From: Prevotella sp. | Lineage (GTDB): Bacteria > Bacteroidota > Bacteroidia > Bacteroidales > Dysgonomonadaceae | NCBI GenBank assembly: GCA_031273295.1 | Contig: JAISSD010000296.1 | Location: 1 to 35,708, forward strand | Direction of reading: 5' to 3' | Length of the DNA: 35,708 nt | Part shown: positions 7,956 to 16,337 of the stretch, one piece after another | How positions within the stretch are numbered: position 1 is the stretch's first letter | Layout of the letters: each line of letters begins with the position of its first letter | The notes under the pieces: model-generated | Told to the model about the DNA's origin: nothing | Seen by the model: only the letters and a program-made list of their open reading frames with translations | The model's database searches: none | Program-made: the position numbers and the translations under genes

Positions 7956-8777
7956 CTATTTGTTCTCTTCACGATAGGCGTCCACAGCCTTTTTTACGGA
8001 GCCATGCAGCAGCAGCAATCTGTTTGCCTGTTCATAACCCAGGCCAAGCTCTTCCGACACCATACGGGTACCCCGGTCAACGAGCTTGGAATTTGACAGT
8101 TGCATGTTTACCATACGGTTTCCTTTTACGCGTCCGAGTTTTATCATTGCAGTTGTGGTGATCATGTTCAGTATCATTTTTTGTCCTGTTCCCGATTTCA
8201 TGCGCGAGCTGCCCGTAACAAATTCGGGGCCGACGATCATTTCGATTGGAATATCGGCTTCCTGTGCAACCGGAGAATCGGGATTGCTGGAAATGGAAGC
8301 CGTCAGGATACCGGATTTGCGGGCTTCGCGCAAAGCTCCTATTACATAAGGAGTTGTTCCCGATGCGGCAATGCCGATCACAGTGTCTTTTTCATTGATG
8401 TTACAGGCTTGCAAGTCTCTCCACCCGGCTTCCATATTGTCTTCCGCTTTTTCCACAGGATTGCGTAAAGCCGTGTCTCCGCCGGCAATGAGGCCTGTTA
8501 CAAGCGTATTCGGCATACCGAAAGTGGGCGGGATCTCAGAAGCGTCCAACACTCCCAGCCGTCCACTGGTTCCTGCGCCCATGTAAAAGATACGGCCGCC
8601 TTGCTGCATGCGGGGAATTATCAGGGATACGAGCTTTTCGATTTGAGGGATGGCTTTTTCTACGGCCAAAGCTACTTTCCGGTCTTCTCTGTTTATATCC
8701 GCAAGCAATTCCGAAATCGATTTGTCTTCCAGATTGTCGTATAATGATGGCTGTTCGGTAATTTTTATGAATGTCAT
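7956..8777 (-). CDS. murQ: N-acetylmuramic acid 6-phosphate etherase MurQ
   Basis: MurQ removes the D-lactyl ether from MurNAc-6-phosphate and yields GlcNAc-6-phosphate and D-lactate in the cytoplasm. The 273-residue protein has the SIS sugar-isomerase fold. GAGTSGRLGVLDASEIPP carries Glu81, and AEDNMEAGW carries Glu112. These two are spaced exactly like the catalytic Glu83 and Glu114 of E. coli MurQ. The phosphate-binding GIAASGTTPYV loop and the family signature EFVTGSSRMKSGT are also present. It is the last gene of the operon, 12 bases after murK, and is followed by a strong hairpin. Length is slightly below the E. coli enzyme (298) but normal for Bacteroidota. Nothing unusual in the gene. 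Confidence 0.96.
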   Translation of the reverse strand: MTFIKITEQPSLYDNLEDKSISELLADINREDRKVALAVEKAIPQIEKLVSLIIPRMQQGGRIFYMGAGTSGRLGVLDASEIPPTFGMPNTLVTGLIAGGDTALRNPVEKAEDNMEAGWRDLQACNINEKDTVIGIAASGTTPYVIGALREARKSGILTASISSNPDSPVAQEADIPIEMIVGPEFVTGSSRMKSGTGQKMILNMITTTAMIKLGRVKGNRMVNMQLSNSKLVDRGTRMVSEELGLGYEQANRLLLLHGSVKKAVDAYREENK

Positions 8778-8789
8778 TTTATAGATCTG

Positions 8790-9662
8790 TTAAATTATTG
8801 ATGTTTTTTGACTGTCGACTGTTGGCCGGTTGCTGTAGAACCGTATCAATCCATTCATTGGAGACTGGACAATGTTTCCGGTTTTAATGCCTAGATCTGC
8901 TCCGGCATTACGCAAAACTTCCCGGTAATGATAAGCGACCGAACCTGTGAAATGCACTTCGTTATTTCTGTAATCATACTGCATTACGTTCTTGATGAAG
9001 AAATCCTGAAAAGCGTTGTATACGATGTTATAGATCGCCTTGTCCTGTATGTTGGCGACAAGAAAAGGCGACAGGCTTGCCAAAAAGCGGTTTGCCATCG
9101 GTTGTTTATATACCTTGTCGAGAATAAGGGCGGGAGTAAGTTCAAATTCTTTCAGGAATTTTTCTTTAAGTCCCGGCGTCAGTTGATTTTTGAGGCATGC
9201 TCCAAGAAACAGGCGTCCGATTACGGCGCCGCTGCCCTCGTCTCCCAATATATAACCCAGGGGGGAGATATTGTCTTTGATCTCTTTCCCGTCGTAAAAG
9301 CAGGAATTGGAACCTGTGCCAAGTATGCAAGCTATCCCTTTGTTTGTTCCGCACAGTCCCTTTGCCGCGGCCAGCAGATCGCTGTCGATACAAATACGGG
9401 ATGCGGGGATATTGTCGGAAATCGCATCCCTGACGATCCGGTTTTTGTCGGGAGACGCACAGCCGGCCCCGAAGAAATATACAGCGTCTATCGCGTATCC
9501 GTTGAGGACGGGCTTTATAATTGTTTTTATTTCCTCGCTTATATCCTCCCGCGTGCGAAAGAACGGATTGGCTCCTTTAGTGGAAAACCGTTTAATCTCT
9601 TTTTCACCTTCTACCAAACGCCAGTCGACTTTTGTAGAACCTCCATCTGCCAATAGTATCAT
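8790..9662 (-). CDS. murK: MurNAc/GlcNAc kinase MurK (BadF/BadG/BcrA ATPase family)
   Basis: A 290-residue cytoplasmic sugar kinase of the ASKHA fold. The phosphate-1 motif DGGSTK is at 6-11, GTGSNS at 115-120 and GDEGSG at 140-145. This is the arrangement of BadF/BadG-type N-acetylhexosamine kinases. In Tannerella forsythia and Clostridium, MurK phosphorylates MurNAc (and GlcNAc) at O-6. The position between murT and murQ supports that role here. The start codon overlaps the murT stop by 4 bases (ATGA), which indicates translational coupling. Length and motifs are complete. Confidence 0.92.
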   Translation of the reverse strand: MILLADGGSTKVDWRLVEGEKEIKRFSTKGANPFFRTREDISEEIKTIIKPVLNGYAIDAVYFFGAGCASPDKNRIVRDAISDNIPASRICIDSDLLAAAKGLCGTNKGIACILGTGSNSCFYDGKEIKDNISPLGYILGDEGSGAVIGRLFLGACLKNQLTPGLKEKFLKEFELTPALILDKVYKQPMANRFLASLSPFLVANIQDKAIYNIVYNAFQDFFIKNVMQYDYRNNEVHFTGSVAYHYREVLRNAGADLGIKTGNIVQSPMNGLIRFYSNRPTVDSQKTSII

Positions 9663-10828
9663 ATCTTTATATAGATTTTCTTTTTATACAATATATTACC
9701 GATCATCCGGTTGAATCCCACAAACAGCAATGCGTATGCCAATGAACCCGGATAGTCGCCCAAACAAGGCCGCATACATGCCTGATATATGAAATTCTTG
9801 ATGCTCTGGGTTGATCCATTATATGTAAACAGGATGTTGCCCAATATGATAGAGAACACGCCCGCCGCGACATAGATGAAAAGCGGATTTACGCCGAATG
9901 ATTCGAAAAACGCGCTCCATCTTTTATACCCTTTGATGTCGATGACCCATATCAGCAGCGCTAATGATGTGGCCGCTAACCCGCATGTTACCGAAACGAA
10001 TGTGGGAGACCATATCTTTTTGTTGACAGGACAGCCGTAACCAAGCAAGAATCCGAGAAATGCAAGGATGGCGCCAATAACGAACAGTTTTTTGACGCGA
10101 TCGTCATTGTCTTTTGCCGCCAGCAATACCCGACCGCAACAGAAGCCTGTGAGTACATGGCAAATAGCGGGTACGGTACTCAACAAGCCTTCGGGGTCGA
10201 TAGACAAGCCGCTGTCCCTGTACATGTGATCCGCGCCTAAAACAGCCCTGTCGAGAACAGAGACAATGTTGTTTTCGCTGAATTCGAATCCGTTGCCGAA
10301 AAGCAGCAGCAAGAAGTATCCGGTCAGCGTGGCGACAATGATACGGGGAATATATCTGTGCTTCACCGATATGGCAATCAACGCTGTGGCTCCGTAGGTG
10401 ATGGCGAGCCGTTGCATTACGCCCGGTATGCGTATGTGCCCGAAATTTGTAATGGATTGCAACAGCCTCTCATAGAGGCCGGTATCTTCTCCTCCCAGGC
10501 TATGGTATGTGCGGAATGACAGGGACAGCCAACCCAGTCCAAGCCCGATAACGAATATAACGATTGTCCGTTTGAGTATTTTTAACAGGGCCGGCCTGTT
10601 ACATTCGAAATTGAATTTATTTAGAGAAATATATGTGGATATTCCCATGATAAACATGAAGAAAGGAAAGACCAGATCGGTCGGGGTAAGCCCGTGCCAT
10701 GCGGCGTGTCCCAAAGGCTCGCAGACATACTTCCACGAACCGGGATTATTTACCATTATCATTCCTGCAATGGTAATTCCCCTTAGCACGTCGAGGGATA
10801 AGAGCCTGTCGCCCGGTTTACGAATCAT
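9659..10828 (-). CDS. murT: Inner-membrane MurNAc transporter MurT (DUF5009 / HGSNAT-like)
   Basis: A 389-residue polytopic protein with about ten hydrophobic segments. It starts RLLSLDVLRGITIAGMI, the hallmark of the DUF5009/heparan-alpha-glucosaminide acetyltransferase-like family, followed by PTDLVFPFFMF and the MQRLAITYG segment. In Tannerella forsythia the protein in the same position before murK and murQ was shown to be needed for MurNAc uptake without phosphorylation. Gene order here is identical: 4-base overlap with murK, and 13 bases after namZ1. An acyltransferase activity is the alternative, since the fold is that of transmembrane acetyl-CoA-dependent acyltransferases. I rank transport higher because of the context. 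Confidence 0.85.
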   Translation of the reverse strand: MIRKPGDRLLSLDVLRGITIAGMIMVNNPGSWKYVCEPLGHAAWHGLTPTDLVFPFFMFIMGISTYISLNKFNFECNRPALLKILKRTIVIFVIGLGLGWLSLSFRTYHSLGGEDTGLYERLLQSITNFGHIRIPGVMQRLAITYGATALIAISVKHRYIPRIIVATLTGYFLLLLFGNGFEFSENNIVSVLDRAVLGADHMYRDSGLSIDPEGLLSTVPAICHVLTGFCCGRVLLAAKDNDDRVKKLFVIGAILAFLGFLLGYGCPVNKKIWSPTFVSVTCGLAATSLALLIWVIDIKGYKRWSAFFESFGVNPLFIYVAAGVFSIILGNILFTYNGSTQSIKNFIYQACMRPCLGDYPGSLAYALLFVGFNRMIGNILYKKKIYIKI

Positions 10829-10841
10829 AACGCCTTGTTTT

Positions 10842-12071
10842 TTATTTATATAAATAGTACTTCTTCGACAGTTCTATAAATGATTCCCTGTCTTTATACC
10901 AAAAGTCCCTGATATCGTCGAATCTGTTGTTTTTCGCAAAAGTCAGCCTGACATGATCGCTTCCGGATACCTGATCAAACATCCTGAAACGCTTTTTATC
11001 GGCATTGGCAAAAACGGCCTTGTCCGGATAGAGCCTCGCGATTTCCTGCATCACATAGAATTGTATTTCGGATAATCCCGCCTTTTCATAATCCGTTATA
11101 TGTACCTGCACTCCTTCATATTGCCTGCCTTGTCCTACCGAATAGAAGGGTTTCAGGTGTATCGGCCTGAAGTGTACGCCCGGTAAGCCCAAGCCATTCA
11201 GACTGTCCGCAAACTCGCCGGCTTTTATCCAGTCGGAGGCAAACATCTGGAACGGAATGGTATAACCCACGCCGATAGACAGGTAACCCAATTCGCCCAG
11301 TATCCCCGATACCGGATAAAACACAGCTGAAGCGGCATGGGGTATGTGAGGGGAGGGCAGGATCCATTGCAGTCCCGTTTGGTCGTAAGTCATTTTTCGT
11401 TTCCATCCCTTCATTTTCACTATCTGCAACTTGCACTTGCTTTTCAGCATATTCTCGCCATTGAGCAGCAATGCCAGTTCTCCGCAGGTAAGCCCGTATA
11501 TGTAAGGTATTCCGAACCGGCTTACGAACGAGACAAAAGCGTCTTCCACAATGCATCCTTCGACCTTTTTTCCTCCTAATGGATTGGGCCTGTCCAGCAC
11601 TATAAATTCGATATTGTTTTCAGCGGCGGCCTGCATGGCCAAACCCATAGCGCTGATGTAGGTATAGGAACGACAGCCTGTATCCTGTATGTCGTATACC
11701 AGAGCGTCTATTCCTTTCAGCATGTCGGGTGTTGGCTTGTGGTTTTTTCCATAGAGGGAGTAGACGGGTAGCCCGGTATCGGGATCGATCGTGTTGTCCA
11801 CTTCGTCGCCGGCATGTGCGTCGCCACGTATGCCATGTTCGGGAGCGAATAGAGCCACGATCTGCACATTCGGCGCTTCATGGAGGATATCAACGGTTGA
11901 TTTCAGATTGTTGTCTACTCCTGTAGGGTTTGTGATGATCCCGACACGTTTTCCCTCCAGCGCTCTGAAGTTCTGTTCCTTTAGCATTTCGATTCCCGTC
12001 TTTGTCTTTTGCGCAAAAGAGGGTATGCCAAACAGGCAGAATGCGGATATTATAACTGATATACTTTTCAT
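10842..12071 (-). CDS. namZ: Exo-beta-N-acetylmuramidase NamZ, GH171 (DUF1343), first paralogue
   Basis: NamZ (GH171) releases MurNAc from the non-reducing end of peptide-free peptidoglycan glycan chains. The protein has 409 residues from the ATG at 12071. It begins with a Sec signal peptide (MKSISVIISAFCLFG, cleavage near FAQ), so it acts in the periplasm or outside. Family motifs are FAPEHGIRGDAHAG with Glu78, DIQDTGCRSYTYI, VLDRPNPLGG and SPHIPH. Glu78 of EHG(I/F)RG is the likely catalytic acid by family comparison. An alternative ATG two codons upstream (12077) exists. A repeat cassette (12072-12175) fills the gap to ampG and ends exactly at this start. Its small frame ends in a TGA that overlaps the namZ ATG. 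Confidence 0.93.
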   Translation of the reverse strand: MKSISVIISAFCLFGIPSFAQKTKTGIEMLKEQNFRALEGKRVGIITNPTGVDNNLKSTVDILHEAPNVQIVALFAPEHGIRGDAHAGDEVDNTIDPDTGLPVYSLYGKNHKPTPDMLKGIDALVYDIQDTGCRSYTYISAMGLAMQAAAENNIEFIVLDRPNPLGGKKVEGCIVEDAFVSFVSRFGIPYIYGLTCGELALLLNGENMLKSKCKLQIVKMKGWKRKMTYDQTGLQWILPSPHIPHAASAVFYPVSGILGELGYLSIGVGYTIPFQMFASDWIKAGEFADSLNGLGLPGVHFRPIHLKPFYSVGQGRQYEGVQVHITDYEKAGLSEIQFYVMQEIARLYPDKAVFANADKKRFRMFDQVSGSDHVRLTFAKNNRFDDIRDFWYKDRESFIELSKKYYLYK

Positions 12072-12175
12072 GTGCATACAATTTGTTTTTTACGGTCATA
12101 AGGAACTTGCAACATATTGGCTCCGCCGAGCGTTGTTTCATGCTTTTTGGCGCGACTTTTGCATGTCCGTTTCAT
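12072..12175 (-). repeat. Leader cassette, copy 1 (before namZ1)
   Basis: A 104-nt unit that starts ATGAAACGGACATGCAAAAG and runs to the base before the namZ1 ATG. It is aligned without gaps to copies 2 and 4 over the first 74 nt (12102-12175). It contains a 35-codon frame (first residues MKRTCKSRAKKHET) whose TGA overlaps the namZ ATG as ATGA. It begins 9 bases after the ampG stop. Confidence 0.9.
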
Positions 12176-12184
12176 GGTTGTTTT

Positions 12185-14053
12185 TTATTGATCTTCCGGT
12201 TCTCCGGCTTTTTCCGCTTTAGCTTTTCCGTAGTCGGGGTCGATCTTCAATAGCGATACGGCGACAATCGGAATAACGCTGCATATCATTACCCAGATAA
12301 AGAAATGGTTATATCCCAGTTGTTCCTGTAACCATCCTGCAAACATGCCCGGCAGCATCATTCCGGCGGCCATCAGGCCTGTACAGAACGCATAGTGGGC
12401 CGTTTTATGTTTTCCTTCCGAGAAATACATCAGGTAAAGCATGTAGGCGGTGAATCCGAAACCGTAACCAAACTGTTCTATGAACACGCATATATTGATC
12501 ACAAGCAAGTTGTCGGTTTGCGAGAAACTAAGGTATAAAAATGTGGCTATGGTGAGCAACATGCTTAAAGTCATGGGCCACAACCACTTTTTCAGGCCGC
12601 CTTTAGCTGCGGTCAATCCTCCGATGATTCCGCCGAGAGTAAGCCCGATGATCCCTACCGTACCGTATACCAGTCCGACTTCGCCTGTGGTAAGCCCGAT
12701 TCCTCCCGCATTTTTCGGGTCCAGGAGAAACGGATTTATCAGTTTGATAACCTGCGCTTCCGAAAACCGGAATGCGAGCATGAAAAATATGGCCGGCCAT
12801 ACTTGCGGTTTCTTGAAAAAAGCGGCGAAGGTGATACCGAATTCCCGGAATATGGATTTTGCGGTTACATGAGTATGCGGTTTGTCCGAATCCGGCTTTG
12901 GCAACATGACTTTATGATAAAAACCAAAGAAGATGAACAGGCCGGCCAGTACAAGGAAAGTTATCGACCATGCAAACGGGATGTTGCCCGATAGCCCCTT
13001 GTATTCGACAGAGCTGTCCGTAACCAGTTTCGAATCGACCTGAAATACCATGCAGGCAGGTTTGTTCCAGTTGTTTTCATTGAAAGACAAATGGTCTCCC
13101 TGTATCAGGGCGATGCTTTTATCTCCCCGGTTCATGGTTGTGTTCAGTATCATTTCCTTGCCATGCTCCGGCCGCTTCGACAATCTTACTACGGCAACGG
13201 AGACATTGCCCGCTTGCTCCGTTTGCTCGACATTCCTTTCCTCTCCGAATGTGTTTTTTATCCAGCCGCCGAAAGGCCCGGATATATTTGTTTTCCACCA
13301 TCCGTCGCCGTCTTTTTTGATATTCTCGTCTTTTGTCACAAAACCGTTGTTCAGATTCAACAGGGATATGCTGTCGAGGAATATTTTCAGGCTGTCTTTG
13401 TTGACGCCATGCGTCCCGATTTGCAGTTTGTCGTTGTATACAACAAAGCGGATCTCTCCATCCTGCGGCGCCATATCCTGAATTTGAGGTATATACAATG
13501 TGGATTGGGCGTATCGCGGAGAAGCCTCTATGTTTATCTTTACAGGCTCGCAACCTGTGCCGCTTTCGAGAAGTCCGGCCAGTATGATCAGTATTCCCTG
13601 CCCGAAGACAGTGGCAATGCGATAAAAGGTGCTTCTTATGCCTACATACCTGGCCTGCTGATTTGTATCCAACCCCAGCATATAAAAACCGTCGGCTGCA
13701 ATGTCATGTGTGGCCGAGCTGAATGCCAACAAGGCAAAGATTGCCAATGTGGCCTGAAAGAAAAAAGGGACGGGTATGGTGAATGCGATACCGGCAAAAC
13801 CGGCTCCGACAAGCAACTGCATGGTCACAATCCACCAGCGTTTGGTCTTTAATAGATCGACAAACGGGCTCCACAGGAACTTGATCACCCAGGGGAGATA
13901 CAGCCAGCTGGTATACAGGGCTATATCCGTATTCGATATACCCATCCGTTTGTACATAATGATGGATATCGTCTGCACGGCGACGTATGGTAATCCTTCG
14001 GCCAGATAGAGCGTAGGAATCCATGCCCACGGCGATTTCTTTTTTTCTTTCAT
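12185..14053 (-). CDS. ampG: AmpG-like MFS muropeptide permease with a large periplasmic insert
   Basis: A 622-residue major-facilitator protein. The N-terminus (WIPTLYLAEGLPYVAVQ) and the AATHDIAADG-like segment SSATHDIAADGFYML are typical of AmpG, which imports GlcNAc-anhydroMurNAc or its peptides. Helices 1-5 lie within about residues 10-160, and the remaining helices start at about 359. Between them sit about 195 hydrophilic residues (164-357) that ordinary AmpG (about 490 residues) lacks. By the positive-inside reading of an N-in MFS, this insert is periplasmic. The gene lies 12 bases after the SpoIID-like gene and 9 bases before leader cassette 1. AmpG of Tannerella forsythia contributes to muropeptide salvage. 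The exact substrate here is inferred. Confidence 0.8.
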   Translation of the reverse strand: MKEKKKSPWAWIPTLYLAEGLPYVAVQTISIIMYKRMGISNTDIALYTSWLYLPWVIKFLWSPFVDLLKTKRWWIVTMQLLVGAGFAGIAFTIPVPFFFQATLAIFALLAFSSATHDIAADGFYMLGLDTNQQARYVGIRSTFYRIATVFGQGILIILAGLLESGTGCEPVKINIEASPRYAQSTLYIPQIQDMAPQDGEIRFVVYNDKLQIGTHGVNKDSLKIFLDSISLLNLNNGFVTKDENIKKDGDGWWKTNISGPFGGWIKNTFGEERNVEQTEQAGNVSVAVVRLSKRPEHGKEMILNTTMNRGDKSIALIQGDHLSFNENNWNKPACMVFQVDSKLVTDSSVEYKGLSGNIPFAWSITFLVLAGLFIFFGFYHKVMLPKPDSDKPHTHVTAKSIFREFGITFAAFFKKPQVWPAIFFMLAFRFSEAQVIKLINPFLLDPKNAGGIGLTTGEVGLVYGTVGIIGLTLGGIIGGLTAAKGGLKKWLWPMTLSMLLTIATFLYLSFSQTDNLLVINICVFIEQFGYGFGFTAYMLYLMYFSEGKHKTAHYAFCTGLMAAGMMLPGMFAGWLQEQLGYNHFFIWVMICSVIPIVAVSLLKIDPDYGKAKAEKAGEPEDQ

Positions 14054-14065
14054 TTGCTTTTCTTT

Positions 14066-15385
14066 TTAGTACAGTTTTTCAATAGTTGCGCCCACATAAT
14101 AATGCAGCAATATCCGGTTGTAGGGATAACCCTTTTCTCCCATCACCGCCGCTCCTATCTGGCACAAGCCTACGCCATGTCCCCATCCGGCGCCTGTCAA
14201 TATGAACTTATTGTCTTTTTTGTCAACGACGAACGCGGAGCTATACAAATGGGATGCGGATAAAATACGGCGGATCTCCAGTTCTTTTCCGATGGTCATT
14301 GTTTTTTTGGAACCTACGATTTTCAGTTTCACCAGCCGGCCCGACGTACCTCTTTCCACAGGTACAAGTTCCTGTATGGCGCCGAAGTCCATGCCGGAAC
14401 GCTTGAAGATCAACGCGGATATTTCTTCTTGGGAATACGCTACCTGCCAACGGTAAAAATCGCTTGTTTCCTGATCGTAATTGTTCAATACCTGTCCCAA
14501 TATTTTCTTGTCCTGCGTATTACAAAACGCGGACGGGCTTGATTTTATCCATTTTGCGGCTTCGGATTCCATCGTAAGGCAGGGGATATCCCTTGTATTT
14601 TCATCTGTGTTTTCATCATCTCTCAGCTTTGCCAGATAAGGGTATTTTATATCTTCCCAGCAATTTTGAAATTCTTCCACCACTCCGCCGCAACATTTAG
14701 AGAAGCGGGCGTCACATATTTTGCCCTCCGATCTCAATACCTGCCCTCTTGTCTCCTTTATTGCCTGCCTTACAGTCTCGATATTGGCCGATGCGCGGGT
14801 TATACCCTGGTAACGCTGGCAATGGTCGTCGGCGCATACATCGAAATTCAGATGGTCTTCACGGTCGTACCAACGGATAATTTCATCCTCCGTTTCGGTG
14901 AATGTCGTATATTTTTCTTTGCTTGCGATGATCTCCCTGTTCTTTTCTATTTGGGCCAGCAGCCAGCTCCGCGATATTACCGCATGGGCTTTCAGCAGTT
15001 CCAACGAGGCTGTGGCGCTCATTTCGGAAGATATGACGCTGGTGAGGTAGCTTTCTGTTTTGACGAGGTTGACGGCTGTGATCCCGTCATTTTCCACAAT
15101 CAATTTTAGTCCTCCCTGAAACCGCTGGTCTTCTTTTCGCTCCCAGTGGAAGTTGACGCCGATAGTCACATTTTTAAGTGTGAATGAAGCCTGTTCTTCG
15201 TCTTCGGGCATAAAGAGCAATTCCTGCCAAAGCTTGCCGTTCCAAAGGATCAGGCCGTCCCGGTATGAAACGCTGTTTTTTCCCGTAACTTCATTTTCCC
15301 GGCAGATATACTTTCTGTCGAATACGAAAGTTATTTCTTTATTCCATAAAATGCCTACGCTTATTTCCGGTTCCATGTTTTTCAC
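14066..15385 (-). CDS. SpoIID/LytB-type peptidoglycan lytic transglycosylase-like protein, no signal peptide
   Basis: A 439-residue protein of the SpoIID family, whose members cut denuded peptidoglycan strands or stimulate amidases. The conserved core is seen in SYLTSVISSEMSATASLELL, where Glu121 matches the SpoIID catalytic Glu. KAHAVISRSWLL, CGGVVEEF and the C-terminal GAGWGHGVGLCQIGAAVMG follow. The N-terminus (MKNMEPEISVGILW) has no hydrophobic stretch, so the protein appears cytoplasmic unless the start is misread. No better upstream start exists because its ATG overlaps the DUF4922 stop by 4 bases. It is cotranscribed with ampG and DUF4922. Confidence 0.85.
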   Translation of the reverse strand: MKNMEPEISVGILWNKEITFVFDRKYICRENEVTGKNSVSYRDGLILWNGKLWQELLFMPEDEEQASFTLKNVTIGVNFHWERKEDQRFQGGLKLIVENDGITAVNLVKTESYLTSVISSEMSATASLELLKAHAVISRSWLLAQIEKNREIIASKEKYTTFTETEDEIIRWYDREDHLNFDVCADDHCQRYQGITRASANIETVRQAIKETRGQVLRSEGKICDARFSKCCGGVVEEFQNCWEDIKYPYLAKLRDDENTDENTRDIPCLTMESEAAKWIKSSPSAFCNTQDKKILGQVLNNYDQETSDFYRWQVAYSQEEISALIFKRSGMDFGAIQELVPVERGTSGRLVKLKIVGSKKTMTIGKELEIRRILSASHLYSSAFVVDKKDNKFILTGAGWGHGVGLCQIGAAVMGEKGYPYNRILLHYYVGATIEKLY

Positions 15386-16320
15386 AGATTTATTATTTTG
15401 TTAATGACAGCTTGCATTTTTTTGTCGCCGATACATATTTCTTTCAGTATGGCTTCAATATCTTTTGCGGTTATTTTACGATAGTCTTTTTCCAAAGGCA
15501 TGATAAATACTCCGCCCAGATCCACTGCGGCCGGGCTGATGAGCAGGTTGTCGTCTCCTTCGGCGAAGAAACATGCCGGACGATGTTTTTCACGGGGGAA
15601 TATACAACTGTAATACCTGTTCCCTTCGTACCAGGTCAGGACATTCATCATGGGTTCTTCATCTCCTTCTTTCCAATCCGGCAGAGCGCAAAGTTTCTTG
15701 AAAAAAAACACGGCGTCGTCTTTGTTTGTCGCCTCCAGCAGGAAAGAATTACGAAGATATTCTTTTATGGCATATACGGTTAATCCGTCCGACTTGTAAA
15801 TCTCTTCTTTCGCTATATATCTTATCTCTTTTTCGACAGGTAGAAAAGCTTTTATCCCTGCCTGAAAGTGAACGTGGTCGGGTGCGGACGCGCCGCACTT
15901 CGGACCATTGTAAAATATGGTATATTCCTCAAGACTTTTTGCCAAATCAAGCATATCGCCGTACCTGTCCAATATCGATTGGTCTGCATGCCTGTATGCC
16001 GGTATGGTGAAATGTTCGGGAAAAACGGGATAAGGGTTGACCAATACCTGATAGCCGGCGCCAAACGGGATCCCCTTTTGTTCAGACGGCAGGTTTTGCG
16101 GGCACAGGAAACATTTTCTTTCCTGAATGGACTTTGCGTCTACTTTTGCCGCAGAAGACTGAATGCGCGCAGGATTGAACTGCACCCTGACGGAAAAATT
16201 ACCGAACGAAAAATTTTTGGATTGAACGCCCTTGAGAGCATCAAAATTACTCCTTGCTAAAGGCCACTCGTTCAGCTGCGTGCAGAGTAGTTTTTTTATA
16301 TCTTTCGAAGTTAAATTCAT
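15382..16320 (-). CDS. DUF4922 protein, GalT/Ap4A-phosphorylase-like nucleotidyltransferase
   Basis: A 312-residue cytoplasmic protein recognised as the DUF4922 family. A probable metal site is CFLCP (Cys70, Cys73), with PEHFTIP (His103) and a downstream NGPKCGASAPDHVHFQAG segment. The HVHFQ sequence (His149, His151, Gln153) has the HxHxQ pattern of the GalT/histidine-triad superfamily, in which the second His takes up the nucleotidyl group. The family relation to GDP-hexose or Ap4A phosphorylases is established knowledge, but the substrate in Bacteroidales is not known to me. Coupling to the SpoIID-like gene (4-base overlap) and the murT-murK-murQ operon suggests a sugar-phosphate or nucleotide-sugar linked to wall recycling. 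That is inference. Confidence 0.75.
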   Translation of the reverse strand: MNLTSKDIKKLLCTQLNEWPLARSNFDALKGVQSKNFSFGNFSVRVQFNPARIQSSAAKVDAKSIQERKCFLCPQNLPSEQKGIPFGAGYQVLVNPYPVFPEHFTIPAYRHADQSILDRYGDMLDLAKSLEEYTIFYNGPKCGASAPDHVHFQAGIKAFLPVEKEIRYIAKEEIYKSDGLTVYAIKEYLRNSFLLEATNKDDAVFFFKKLCALPDWKEGDEEPMMNVLTWYEGNRYYSCIFPREKHRPACFFAEGDDNLLISPAAVDLGGVFIMPLEKDYRKITAKDIEAILKEICIGDKKMQAVINKIINL

Positions 16321-16337
16321 TCTTTTTCAGAGGGCGT

